Source: Oscillospiraceae bacterium (GTDB taxonomy: Bacteria; Bacillota; Clostridia; Oscillospirales; Acutalibacteraceae). From it: 13,375 bases of DNA. The position numbers were made by a program, and so were the translations under genes. Shown one piece after another: positions 6,536 through 13,375 of the stretch. Position 1 is the stretch's first letter. The number at the start of each line of letters is the position of its first letter. Location of the stretch: assembly GCA_015066165.1 (NCBI GenBank), contig SVOX01000031.1, forward strand, positions 1-13,375, given 5' to 3'. The notes beneath the pieces are model-generated. The model saw only the letters and a program-made list of their open reading frames with translations, did no database searches and was not told the origin of the DNA.

Positions 6536-7651
6536 CTATATGCTAAAAAATATATACTTTATATTTTGAAAAATCATTTTAAATGTATTTCTTTGCGGAT
6601 GCATTAGAGCAATATCACATTTTGAGTAAAGCAAAACTTCACCAAGTGGTTTTTGCTCTTTAAAATACAACACTTTGCCCACTACTTCTCCCTTTTTAAC
6701 GGGAGCATATAAAAATTTTGGTAACTCGATTTGATAATCAATATTCTCAGTTTGCAGACTGTTTATTTCGAACGGCTCAATTTCAACCCTCAAACTGCTT
6801 TTTTGACCGTTTATAATTGGGATATTATAATTATTTACAAGGGGTGTAATTTTAGTTTTCTCAATGCTTGAAAGCCCAAAATCAAGCAATTTTTTATGGT
6901 CTTCCCAGTCGTTTGGAGCGTTTAAAGTTACCGCAATAACATACTTGCCATCACGCTTTGCCGCCGTTACTAAGCACCTGCCAGATTTTTTTGTAAATCC
7001 CGTTTTAATGCCCACTGCCCCATCATACATTTTAAGCATTTTGTTATGGTTAGAAAGTGAACGCCTATAAGGCGGATTACCGTAATTGAGCACGGCTTTT
7101 TGGCTTGAAACTACCTTTGCAAATTCCTCGTTCTTCATAGCAAAACACGCTAATTTAGCAAGGTCGTAAGCGGTTGTGTAATGCTCGACATCGTCAAGTC
7201 CCGAAGGTGTTGCAAAATGAGTATTTGAAAGTTGCAATTCTTTGGCTTTTTGGTTCATCATATCCACAAAACCCGATACCGAACCGCCTAAAACCCAAGC
7301 AATAACGTTTGCCGCATCATTGCCTGAAGCGAGCATTAACCCATAAAGAAGGTCGTGCAAAGTGACCTTGTCACCCGCAAGTAACCCCATAGAAGAACCC
7401 TCGACTTTGAGCATTTCAGCCGTGACCGTAATTTCACGTTCAAAATTCCCATGCTCACAAAGCAAAAGCCCCGTCATAATTTTGGTGGTACTTGCCATTG
7501 GTAGTTTTTCGTTTGCATTTTTTTGGTATATAATCTCACCGCTATCCCCTGTTATAACAATAGCCGCTTTTGCCGAAACCGATACAGCATTTGTTTTAAA
7601 ACAAAAAGAGAATAACGTCAGCACCAAAAACATCGCCACAAACTTTTTCAA
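6536..7651 (-). CDS. D-alanyl-D-alanine carboxypeptidase (DacF/DacB-like, peptidase S11)
   Basis: A low-molecular-weight penicillin-binding protein that removes the terminal D-Ala from peptidoglycan stem peptides outside the membrane. Numbered from the TTG start chosen here (371 residues): signal peptide MKK plus a hydrophobic stretch, with likely cleavage near Ala27. The active-site motifs are STTK (nucleophile Ser54, Lys57), SGN (109-111) and KTG (216-218). A PBP5-type C-terminal beta domain follows, and the end (FKMIFQNIKYIFFSI) is amphipathic and may anchor the enzyme to the membrane. The frame is open to a GTG at 7660, but that start would sit on top of its own Shine-Dalgarno. TTG at 7651 has GAGGTG six bases upstream and gives a normal MKK signal-peptide start. 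The neighbourhood (ytfJ upstream, pseudouridine synthase downstream) fits DacF/DacB types, some of which act in sporulation. That role is inference. Confidence 0.92.
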   Translation of the reverse strand: MKKFVAMFLVLTLFSFCFKTNAVSVSAKAAIVITGDSGEIIYQKNANEKLPMASTTKIMTGLLLCEHGNFEREITVTAEMLKVEGSSMGLLAGDKVTLHDLLYGLMLASGNDAANVIAWVLGGSVSGFVDMMNQKAKELQLSNTHFATPSGLDDVEHYTTAYDLAKLACFAMKNEEFAKVVSSQKAVLNYGNPPYRRSLSNHNKMLKMYDGAVGIKTGFTKKSGRCLVTAAKRDGKYVIAVTLNAPNDWEDHKKLLDFGLSSIEKTKITPLVNNYNIPIINGQKSSLRVEIEPFEINSLQTENIDYQIELPKFLYAPVKKGEVVGKVLYFKEQKPLGEVLLYSKCDIALMHPQRNTFKMIFQNIKYIFFSI

Positions 7652-7656
7652 AACCA

Positions 7657-7685
7657 ACACCTCGTCTAATTTTATGACAAGGTGT
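7657..7685 (-). promoter_or_regulatory. Hairpin covering the Shine-Dalgarno of the carboxypeptidase gene
   Basis: On the minus strand ACACCTTGTC (7685-7676) can pair with GACGAGGTGT (7666-7657) over ten positions with one G-U wobble, around a nine-base A/T loop. The second arm contains GAGGTG, the Shine-Dalgarno for the TTG start at 7651, so folding would hide it. Ribosomes finishing ytfJ, whose stop is only seven bases before the first arm, would cover or open it, which would couple the two genes. Read on the plus strand the same hairpin is followed by seven T residues, like a terminator. Confidence 0.5.
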
Positions 7686-7691
7686 GTTTTT

Positions 7692-8075
7692 TTATTCGGT
7701 TATTGTTTCTTTATCTTTTGAGAAAATTTCTTTGGCTTTATCAATAATTTCGGGAGCCATAGAAATTGCTTTTTCGACAGTTGTAAGTTCATTATAAACC
7801 GGAAGCATTTTTACGTTGTCACCGTTTATTGCAATAAAAGCAATAGGTGAAATTGTAACACCTGCTCCGCCGCCGCCGCCAAAAAGAGCGGAATCATTTT
7901 TAGAAGTAGCAAAATCACTACCACCTGTTGCCAAGCCATATGCCACTTTGGAAACGGGAATTAAAGTAAAATTACCAATTTCAATAGGTTGGCCTGTTAT
8001 AACGTCGGCATTGACCATTCCCTTTAATTTTTCAAGTGTAGTATCCAAGATGTTTTTTATACTGTTTTCACTCAT
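7692..8075 (-). CDS. ytfJ: YtfJ/GerW-family sporulation protein
   Basis: A 127-residue member of the GerW/YtfJ family, which in Bacillus subtilis is made in the forespore and is needed for proper germination. Family features are the start ILDTTLEKLKGMVNADVITG (10-29), the central glycine run GGGGGAGV (66-73) and the following strand ISPIAFIAI. There is no signal peptide or membrane segment. Its start codon shares one base with the stop of the DUF2953 gene (TAATG), a coupling arrangement, and an AAGGAATGA Shine-Dalgarno lies inside that gene. The pair matches ytfI-ytfJ of Bacillus, which supports a joint role and a spore-forming host. The biochemical function of the family is not known. Confidence 0.93.
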   Translation of the reverse strand: MSENSIKNILDTTLEKLKGMVNADVITGQPIEIGNFTLIPVSKVAYGLATGGSDFATSKNDSALFGGGGGAGVTISPIAFIAINGDNVKMLPVYNELTTVEKAISMAPEIIDKAKEIFSKDKETITE

Positions 8076-8674
8076 TATAAATCATTCCTTACACAAAAGT
8101 TTTTATATTCTTTAAAAATTTTAAATCCAAAAATAAGCAAAACCCAAAGTGACGCTTTAACATCAAGCGAAAATTCAAACTTTGATTTTGTGCTCTCGAA
8201 ATCACTTCTTACGTCAATTTTTTTATACTCTACGTTCATAATATTTTGGAAAATCGAAAGCACAGGGTACACAGCCGAACAAACTATACCGTAATTTATT
8301 GCGGTTTGAGCCGCATCCTCACCCGCCACATTAACCAAAACCTTAATTTTTCTAAATTTAAGACGTTTTAAAAACTTTTTAAGCTTCGTCATAACCGCCT
8401 TAAAAAGAGCAAACAGTTCGTTTATCGCGCCTTTAAACTCACGCTTTTCAACCAGTTTTTCAAAAAGATTTTTTTCTTTAAGTTTTGGCTTTGTTTCATC
8501 GCCTTTTGGGGTTGCTTTGCTTTCACTTTTAGATTTTTGCGGATATAACGTAAACTTTAAAAATTTTACCTTCACATTAAAATCTTCAAAAAACGAAAGT
8601 TCAACCTTTAACGGTAAAATCAAAAGCAATACCAAAAGCAATAATAATGCACCTAAAATATATATAATTATCAC
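8075..8674 (-). CDS. DUF2953 (YtfI-like) membrane-anchored protein
   Basis: A 199-residue protein with one N-terminal transmembrane helix (about residues 2-21, nearly all Ile/Leu/Val), then a short strand-rich segment. A charged Lys/Glu linker (about 47-75) and a C-terminal DUF2953 region with the block VNVAGEDAAQTAINYGIVCSAVYP come next. A second hydrophobic stretch near the end (ASLWVLLIFGFKIF) may touch the membrane. The start is GTG at 8674 with AGGAG eight bases upstream. It is translationally coupled to ytfJ, and Bacillus has the same pair (ytfI-ytfJ), so a sporulation-linked role is likely but unproven. A 41-base AT-rich gap separates it from scpB and holds only the ribosome binding site. 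Confidence 0.85.
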   Translation of the reverse strand: MIIIYILGALLLLLVLLLILPLKVELSFFEDFNVKVKFLKFTLYPQKSKSESKATPKGDETKPKLKEKNLFEKLVEKREFKGAINELFALFKAVMTKLKKFLKRLKFRKIKVLVNVAGEDAAQTAINYGIVCSAVYPVLSIFQNIMNVEYKKIDVRSDFESTKSKFEFSLDVKASLWVLLIFGFKIFKEYKNFCVRNDL

Positions 8675-8715
8675 TTAAAGCACTCCTACAAATATTTTTA
8701 AACAAAATTTAAAAA

Positions 8716-9279
8716 CTATTCGTCAAGAGTAAGTTGTTCGCCAAGGTCGGTAACGTCTTCACCGTTTTTATCTTTTGGTAATGGTGGCAGTTCACTCAAA
8801 TCTCCTAACGAGAAACAACGAAGAAAGTTTTTAGTAGTGCCGTAAAGCAACGGCTTACCCGGAAGTTCAAGGCGTCCCCGCTCTTCTACCAAACCCTTTT
8901 CAATAAGGGTTGTCACAACGCCAGAACAGTCAACACCACGCACCTGTTCAATAAAAGATTTTGTAACAGGTTGGTTGTATGCTACAACCGCCAAAACCTC
9001 TAATGCGGCTGAAGAAAGCGGTGTTCTTCTTCTAATATCAAATGCTTTTTTGATGTAACTTACATATTCGTTTTTAGTTGCAATTTGATAAGTGTTTTCC
9101 ATCCTGACAAGTTTAAGACCGCTATCACTTTCTTCATACTTTTTTGATAACTTGTCCATTATTTCAACAGTTTTTTCGGGTGTTATTTCAAAAACCTGAT
9201 TAAAACGGTCTATAGACATTGGTTCGCCACTGGCAAAAAGCACTGCCTCAAATGCCTTCATAAGTTCTTTAGTTGTCAT
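8716..9279 (-). CDS. scpB: Segregation and condensation protein B
   Basis: ScpB dimers bind ScpA (kleisin) and complete the SMC-ScpAB condensin, which compacts and segregates the chromosome. The 187-residue protein has the two winged-helix domains of the family. Visible signatures are FEAVLFASGEPMS near the start, the second-domain helix SSAALEVLAVVAYNQPVTKSFIE (about 92-114) and the core RGVDCSGVVTTLIEKGLVEE..G..ELPGKPLLYGTT. The acidic C-terminal tail is usual. It overlaps scpA by 11 bases, consistent with coupled synthesis of subunits of one complex. An AAGGGG Shine-Dalgarno lies inside scpA. Confidence 0.96.
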   Translation of the reverse strand: MTTKELMKAFEAVLFASGEPMSIDRFNQVFEITPEKTVEIMDKLSKKYEESDSGLKLVRMENTYQIATKNEYVSYIKKAFDIRRRTPLSSAALEVLAVVAYNQPVTKSFIEQVRGVDCSGVVTTLIEKGLVEERGRLELPGKPLLYGTTKNFLRCFSLGDLSELPPLPKDKNGEDVTDLGEQLTLDE

Positions 9280-9994
9280 TCTTTTTATGCCCCTTAATTA
9301 GTGTGATTTCTTGAGTTTCGCCGTCACCTTCAACCTTTACTCTGTTGGCTTTACAAAGTTCTAACACTGCCAAAAATGTTGCCACCATTTCAGAACGGCT
9401 TTTTGAAGTTTTATAAAGGTCTAAAAGGCGTTGTTTGCCGCCTTTCCACAAATTGCGAATTACAAACACAATTTTAGTCGATACCGAAACTATCTTCTTT
9501 GCAACAATTTTTGTAAACGGTGCGGTTGATGGCGGTAAACGTCTTTGTCCCCTGCCAACAGCGGCAATGTAACTTTCATACATAACGTTCTTGGGGTGAA
9601 TAAGTTCATATGTTTTATCAAACTCATATTCTGTGGGTTTTCGCACAAACATATCAAAACCGCTTTGCATTGTAGCAAATTTTTGAGCCATTTGCTGACA
9701 AACCAAATATTCAAGCAACTCGCCCGTAAGTTCTTCCTTAAGTTTTACAACTTCATCGTGTTTAGGAAGCAAACTTACAGTCTTGATATAAAGAAGACGT
9801 GAAGCCATTTCCAAAAAGTCACTGGAAATTTCCATCTCTTCCGCTTCAAACTTATTTATTTGTTCAAGATACTGCTCAATAAGTTCTAAAAGCGGAATAT
9901 CGTATATATTATATTTATTTCTTGCTATTAGTTGCAAAAGTAAATCAAGCGGACCCTCAAAGCCCTCTAACTTATAGTTTAATGTATTTTCCAT
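9269..9994 (-). CDS. scpA: Segregation and condensation protein A (kleisin)
   Basis: The kleisin subunit that bridges the SMC dimer. The N-terminal domain begins with the hallmark LEGFEGPLDLLLQLI (9-23) and an IYDIPLLELIEQYLEQI helix, which bind the SMC neck. The middle (ISSDFLEMASRLLYIKTVSLLP) binds ScpB. The C-terminal winged helix (about 160-235, with SRSEMVATFLAVLELCKANRV) caps the SMC head. At 241 residues it has the usual length. It starts three bases after the site-2 protease stop, with the Shine-Dalgarno region GGGGATAGAG spanning that stop. Confidence 0.96.
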   Translation of the reverse strand: MENTLNYKLEGFEGPLDLLLQLIARNKYNIYDIPLLELIEQYLEQINKFEAEEMEISSDFLEMASRLLYIKTVSLLPKHDEVVKLKEELTGELLEYLVCQQMAQKFATMQSGFDMFVRKPTEYEFDKTYELIHPKNVMYESYIAAVGRGQRRLPPSTAPFTKIVAKKIVSVSTKIVFVIRNLWKGGKQRLLDLYKTSKSRSEMVATFLAVLELCKANRVKVEGDGETQEITLIKGHKKNDN

Positions 9995-9997
9995 TCT

Positions 9998-10672
9998 CTA
10001 TCCCCAAATTGCTGCGAAAGGTAATGATGCTATTGACTGAAGACCCTCAAGCACCGCGCTTGAAATATTAGCAAGCGGAATATCAAGCACACCCAAGAAC
10101 AAAAGTGCCAACAAGCCGTAATAAATATATCTTTCGTAGCGCATCAATTTATAATAATATTTGTTAGGCAAAATAACCGAAAGTATTCTCGAACCGTCGA
10201 GCGGCGGAATTGGTATAAGATTAAATACCGCAAGATAAACGTTGATTTGCGCAATGTAAATAAAGAACATTGCAATATAGTTAAGTGCCAAACTCATATT
10301 TAAAACAAAAAATAGGTTTGATAAAATCAACGAGACAAAAGCCAAAATTATGTTTGAAAGCGGACCTGCAAGAGCCACAAGCGCCATACCTAATTTTGGT
10401 TTGCGGAAGTTAAAATTATTAACCTGCACCGGTTTTGCCCAACCAAAGCCAAACAACAATATACAAAGCGAACCAATGTAATCGATATGTGCAAAGGGGT
10501 TAATTGTTAATCTTCCTTGATAACGGGGTGTAGGGTCGCCCAATTTATCAGCAGTAAATGCGTGAGCAAATTCGTGAATTGGCAAGGTTAAAAATATAAC
10601 CGCCAAAGTTGATAAAATATATACTATCGCTTCGGTAAATTTAATGTTACCTGTGATTAATTCTCCTAACAA
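9998..10672 (-). CDS. Site-2 protease family (M50) membrane metalloprotease
   Basis: A polytopic intramembrane zinc protease. Numbered from the longer TTG start at 10687, the zinc-binding HEFAH is at residues 38-42 within a transmembrane helix. The second signature NLIPIPPLDGSRIL (156-169) supplies the third zinc ligand Asp164. Four to six hydrophobic segments are visible. Without PDZ or CBS domains and at about 225 residues, it belongs to the small S2P group found beside scpA in many Firmicutes; substrates are unknown. I prefer TTG at 10672 (224 residues) because GGAG lies nine bases upstream and the predicted transcript starts near 10692, too close to 10687 to leave a ribosome binding site. 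It is the first gene of the minus operon. Confidence 0.92.
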   Translation of the reverse strand: MLGELITGNIKFTEAIVYILSTLAVIFLTLPIHEFAHAFTADKLGDPTPRYQGRLTINPFAHIDYIGSLCILLFGFGWAKPVQVNNFNFRKPKLGMALVALAGPLSNIILAFVSLILSNLFFVLNMSLALNYIAMFFIYIAQINVYLAVFNLIPIPPLDGSRILSVILPNKYYYKLMRYERYIYYGLLALLFLGVLDIPLANISSAVLEGLQSIASLPFAAIWG

Positions 10673-10698
10673 GATATACCACTCCAATCTAATATATA

Positions 10699-10727
10699 AT
10701 TATACTATAAATAAATATAAAATACAA
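10699..10727 (-). promoter_or_regulatory. Probable promoter of the eight-gene minus operon
   Basis: On the minus strand, TTGTAT (10727-10722) and TATAAT (10704-10699) are 17 bases apart. The -10 is perfect and the -35 matches only in TTG. Predicted start near 10692 gives a leader of about 20 bases that includes the GGAG used by the TTG at 10672. Confidence 0.6.
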
Positions 10728-10778
10728 GAACAAAGTTTTCACACATCATTTAACAATTAACAGTGAATATCTATCTTT

Positions 10779-10810
10779 TACTTGCAAGCAAGTATAATAT
10801 GTGTTAGAAT
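10779..10810 (+). promoter_or_regulatory. Promoter region of pth-mfd with an overlapping palindrome
   Basis: Two -10 candidates are present. TATAAT at 10793-10798 has only a poor -35 but leaves the full Shine-Dalgarno in the leader. The extended -10 TGTTAGAAT (10802-10810) has TTGCAA (10782-10787) 17 bases upstream of its hexamer. The perfect inverted repeat TACTTGCAAGCAAGTA (10779-10794) overlaps the first -10 and contains the -35 of the second, a position typical of a repressor operator. Which promoter is used is not decidable here. Confidence 0.5.
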
Positions 10811-10825
10811 ATTGGCGGTGATTAA

Positions 10826-11416
10826 ATGTTATTTCAAAGAAAATCAACTTACGACTGGTTTGTAGTAGGTCTTGGAAATCCGGGACTTGAGTATGAAAAC
10901 ACCCGTCACAATGCGGGGTTTATGTCGGTTGAACTTTTTATGAAAGCCAAAGAAGGCGAATTTTTAAAACATAAAATGCAAGCCGTTTTTGGTGAGTGTA
11001 AAGTGGGTAAAAACCGTGTACTCGTTGCCAAACCCCAAACCTACATGAACAATTCGGGCGCAGCAGTATCCCAAATTGCAAAGTTTTACAAAATACCGCT
11101 TGAGCGCATAATCATTGTTTGTGATGATATAAACCTTGATATCGGCAAAATCAGAATTCGCCGAAAAGGCAGTGACGGCGGTCAAAAAGGTATGCGAGAT
11201 ATTATTGAACTTTTGGGAACCGATGAAATCACACGTATCAAAGTTGGGGTTGGCAAAAAACCGCACCCCGAATATGATTTGGTTGACTGGGTTTTATCTA
11301 AATTCCCTAAAGAAAGCCAAGAAGAACTTAATTGTGCGCTCGAAAAAACCGCCAAAGCCATTACCGAAATTATCAACCGCGGTATTGACTCGGCAATGAA
11401 CAAATACAGTAACTGA
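10826..11416 (+). CDS. pth: Peptidyl-tRNA hydrolase
   Basis: Cleaves the ester bond of peptidyl-tRNAs released from stalled ribosomes, recycling tRNA in the cytoplasm. Visible family motifs are VVGLGNPGLEYENTRHNAGF (13-32) with catalytic His28 and Asn18, KPQTYMNNSG (69-78), and VCDDINLDIGKIRIRRKGSDGG (98-119) with Asp101, equivalent to E. coli Asp93. Length (196) is normal, with about eight extra residues before the first strand. In the usual GGHNG segment this protein reads GGQKG, so Lys121 replaces the Asn equivalent to E. coli Asn114. A Shine-Dalgarno GGCGGTGA sits four bases before the ATG. The gene heads a pth-mfd operon, a common Firmicutes arrangement. Confidence 0.96.
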   Translation: MLFQRKSTYDWFVVGLGNPGLEYENTRHNAGFMSVELFMKAKEGEFLKHKMQAVFGECKVGKNRVLVAKPQTYMNNSGAAVSQIAKFYKIPLERIIIVCDDINLDIGKIRIRRKGSDGGQKGMRDIIELLGTDEITRIKVGVGKKPHPEYDLVDWVLSKFPKESQEELNCALEKTAKAITEIINRGIDSAMNKYSN

Positions 11417-11417
11417 T

Positions 11418-13375
11418 ATGGAACTAATAAGAGAAGTATTAAACGGTGACAGTGATTACAAATCGCTTTTAAGCGACTTAAAAAACTGTCGTTTGCCGCT
11501 CGCTTGTACGGGACTTTCTTCAATTCATAAATCGGCTGTAATTTCTGCTCTTTTGCGTGACTGCAACAAAAAAATTGCACTAATCACACCCGATGAAAGT
11601 TCTGCAACGGAAATGACAAATGACCTTTTGGGGCTTGGCATTAATGCCATTAACCTACCCTTAAGGGACTACTGTATAGGCGAAATAAACGGCTACTCAA
11701 AAGAATATGAACACAAACGTACCCACACCCTGTCTAAACTTTTAGGCGGGGACTTTTCGGTGCTTACTTTATCGCTTGATTCCGCTTTACAATACACCGT
11801 TCCGCCACAAATTTTAAAAAGTGCTAACTTTAATTTAAAAAGCGGTGACAGTATTGATACCAACACCTTAACCGAAAAACTTTTAAACAGCGGCTACACA
11901 AGAGCCGAAATATGCGAAGGTCAAGGCACCTTTTCGGTCAGGGGCGGTATTTTTGATATATACCCCACTTCAAGCGCAACACCTTACCGAATAGAATTTT
12001 GGGGCGACGAAATCGATACCATTTCCCCTTTTGATGCCGAAACACAACGTCGTGGAGAAATGGTTGAAAATATTGAAATAACCCCCGCTTGCGAAGTTCT
12101 TTATAACAAAAACGAACTTTTAGAAACACTTTTATCATTGGTTACAAGCAAAAAATTAACGTCACAACAGCAAAAATGTTTATATGCAGATATTGACGCT
12201 TTAGAAAACGGCATTTACATCTTACCTGACCGATATTTACCCTTAATATATCCCCAAAACAACACAGTTTTTGAATATCTAAACGACTGTCTTATTGTTT
12301 TGGCTGATTCAGGTAATATGAAAGAGCGTTTTGAAAATTTACAAACCCAAAACGCTATGGACGTAGAAAACTTTTTACAAGAGGGATTTTTGAATTTCAA
12401 AACTGCAAAACTTTGGCTTGAAAAAGTGGAATTTTTTGACTTTTGCCAAGAAAGTATAATTCTTGAAAACTTTCCTCGCACTTCTTATGAACTTAAAGTA
12501 AAAAATATTATAAATTTCAATTATAAGCGTTCAACCGCTTGGGGCGGCGACCTTAAAGTACTGCTCGAAGATATTGGATATATACTTAAAACGGGCGGAA
12601 GTGCGGTTATTCTTGCAGGTGAGCGAAAAGCCGCAACTGTTTTATGTGAAGCGTTACAGGAAAACCGCATAAATGCTGTTTTTAGCGAAAATCCAACCTA
12701 TAAAAAAGGTCTTGCCACCGTTTGTCTTGGCGGACTTTCAAGCGGTTTTGAAATACCAAGCCAAAACTTTATTCTTATAACCCACCGCTTTATAGCCGGT
12801 GAAAAAAAGCCCAAAAAACGTCACGTCAAAAAGGGGCAGGAAATCGGTTCGCTTGACTCACTAAAAAAGGGTGACTATGTTGTTCACGAGACCCACGGTA
12901 TAGGTATTTTTGACGGAATAAACCGCATCACAAACGACCGTGTAACCAAAGATTATATTAAAATCAAATATGCAAAAAGTGACGTTTTATACGTTCCCGT
13001 AACTCAACTTGATTTGGTATCAAGGTATATTGGCTCGGCAAATGACGGTAACTTAAAAATAAACCGTTTAGGCGGAAGCGAATGGCAAAAAACACGCCGT
13101 CGTGTAAAGGCGGCTGTTAGAGATATGGCTAAACAGTTAACCGCTTTATATGCCAAACGTATGTCCATTAAAGGTTATTCCTTTTCACCCGATACCGATC
13201 TCCAAAACGACTTTGAACGCCGTTTTGAATACGAAGAAACCGAAGACCAAATACGGTGCATAAACGAAATTAAAGGTGATATGGAACGTGCTGTTCCAAT
13301 GGACCGCCTATTGTGCGGCGACGTTGGATTTGGCAAAACCGAAGTAGCGCTTCGTGCCGCCTTTAAATGTATTAG
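11418..13375 (+). CDS. mfd: Transcription-repair coupling factor Mfd (3' end beyond the window)
   Basis: Mfd pushes RNA polymerase stalled at DNA lesions off the template and recruits UvrA. About 652 codons are present, uninterrupted to the right edge; the usual length is about 1150-1180, so the translocase second half is missing only because the window ends. The UvrB-like N-terminal module includes GQGTFSVRGGIFDIYP (about 168-183). The RNA-polymerase-interacting domain starts near residue 483 with KKGDYVVHETHGIGIFDG. The Walker A motif GDVGFGKT is at 634-641, the expected position. The start ATG lies one base after the pth stop (TGATATG) with no clear Shine-Dalgarno of its own, so initiation probably depends on ribosomes ending pth. 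Confidence 0.97.
   Translation, partial: MELIREVLNGDSDYKSLLSDLKNCRLPLACTGLSSIHKSAVISALLRDCNKKIALITPDESSATEMTNDLLGLGINAINLPLRDYCIGEINGYSKEYEHKRTHTLSKLLGGDFSVLTLSLDSALQYTVPPQILKSANFNLKSGDSIDTNTLTEKLLNSGYTRAEICEGQGTFSVRGGIFDIYPTSSATPYRIEFWGDEIDTISPFDAETQRRGEMVENIEITPACEVLYNKNELLETLLSLVTSKKLTSQQQKCLYADIDALENGIYILPDRYLPLIYPQNNTVFEYLNDCLIVLADSGNMKERFENLQTQNAMDVENFLQEGFLNFKTAKLWLEKVEFFDFCQESIILENFPRTSYELKVKNIINFNYKRSTAWGGDLKVLLEDIGYILKTGGSAVILAGERKAATVLCEALQENRINAVFSENPTYKKGLATVCLGGLSSGFEIPSQNFILITHRFIAGEKKPKKRHVKKGQEIGSLDSLKKGDYVVHETHGIGIFDGINRITNDRVTKDYIKIKYAKSDVLYVPVTQLDLVSRYIGSANDGNLKINRLGGSEWQKTRRRVKAAVRDMAKQLTALYAKRMSIKGYSFSPDTDLQNDFERRFEYEETEDQIRCINEIKGDMERAVPMDRLLCGDVGFGKTEVALRAAFKCI

Noticed and set aside
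10741..10770. Short TTAACA-type repeats in the divergent intergenic region as a replication or binding element
   Set aside because: They are only AT-rich near-repeats of six bases with no regular spacing. No DnaA boxes or iterons are visible.
11938..12481. Two antisense open frames inside mfd (66 and 88 codons)
   Set aside because: They are covered by the continuous Mfd reading frame with recognisable UvrB-like domain sequence.

Overview
The window is AT-rich, densely packed chromosomal DNA from a low-GC Gram-positive anaerobe, most likely a spore-forming Clostridia of the Oscillospiraceae/Ruminococcaceae type. The evidence for this is the IspH-ribosomal protein S1 fusion, a YtfI/YtfJ (DUF2953 + GerW) pair, ScpA/ScpB beside a site-2 protease, and strong AGGAGG- or GGTGA-type Shine-Dalgarno sites with several TTG/GTG starts. 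Placement below class level is inference. I see no rRNA, tRNA, CRISPR array, insertion sequence or phage gene, and no gene-free stretch longer than about 140 bases.

Layout. (1) 1-113: possible tail of a plus-strand gene and a hairpin. (2) 120-1223, minus: a compact GH32 beta-fructosidase with a perfect-consensus promoter. (3) 1364-5343, plus: an operon of a BaiN/YhiN-type flavoprotein, cytidylate kinase (cmk) and an IspH-S1 fusion, closed by a strong terminator. (4) 5408-10672, minus: an eight-gene operon transcribed from the right in the order site-2 protease, scpA, scpB, DUF2953, ytfJ, D-Ala-D-Ala carboxypeptidase, rluB-like pseudouridine synthase, GNAT-like protein. Junctions are tight (overlaps or 3-41 bases). 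(5) 10826-13375, plus: pth followed by mfd, which runs off the right edge. Units 4 and 5 diverge from a 138-base region with two promoters and a 16-base palindrome.

How the genes work together: unit 3 joins nucleotide metabolism (CMP/dCMP phosphorylation), isoprenoid precursor synthesis (last MEP-pathway step) and translation (S1). Unit 4 joins chromosome condensation (the ScpAB partners of SMC), peptidoglycan trimming, sporulation/germination functions and 23S/16S rRNA modification. Unit 5 joins rescue of peptidyl-tRNA with transcription-coupled repair. Most of this is ordinary core-genome content. The most interesting signal is inside the IspH-S1 fusion: a perfect AGGAGG precedes an in-frame ATG exactly at the domain junction, and codon use changes sharply at the same place. 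This suggests that S1 is also made as a separate protein by internal initiation.
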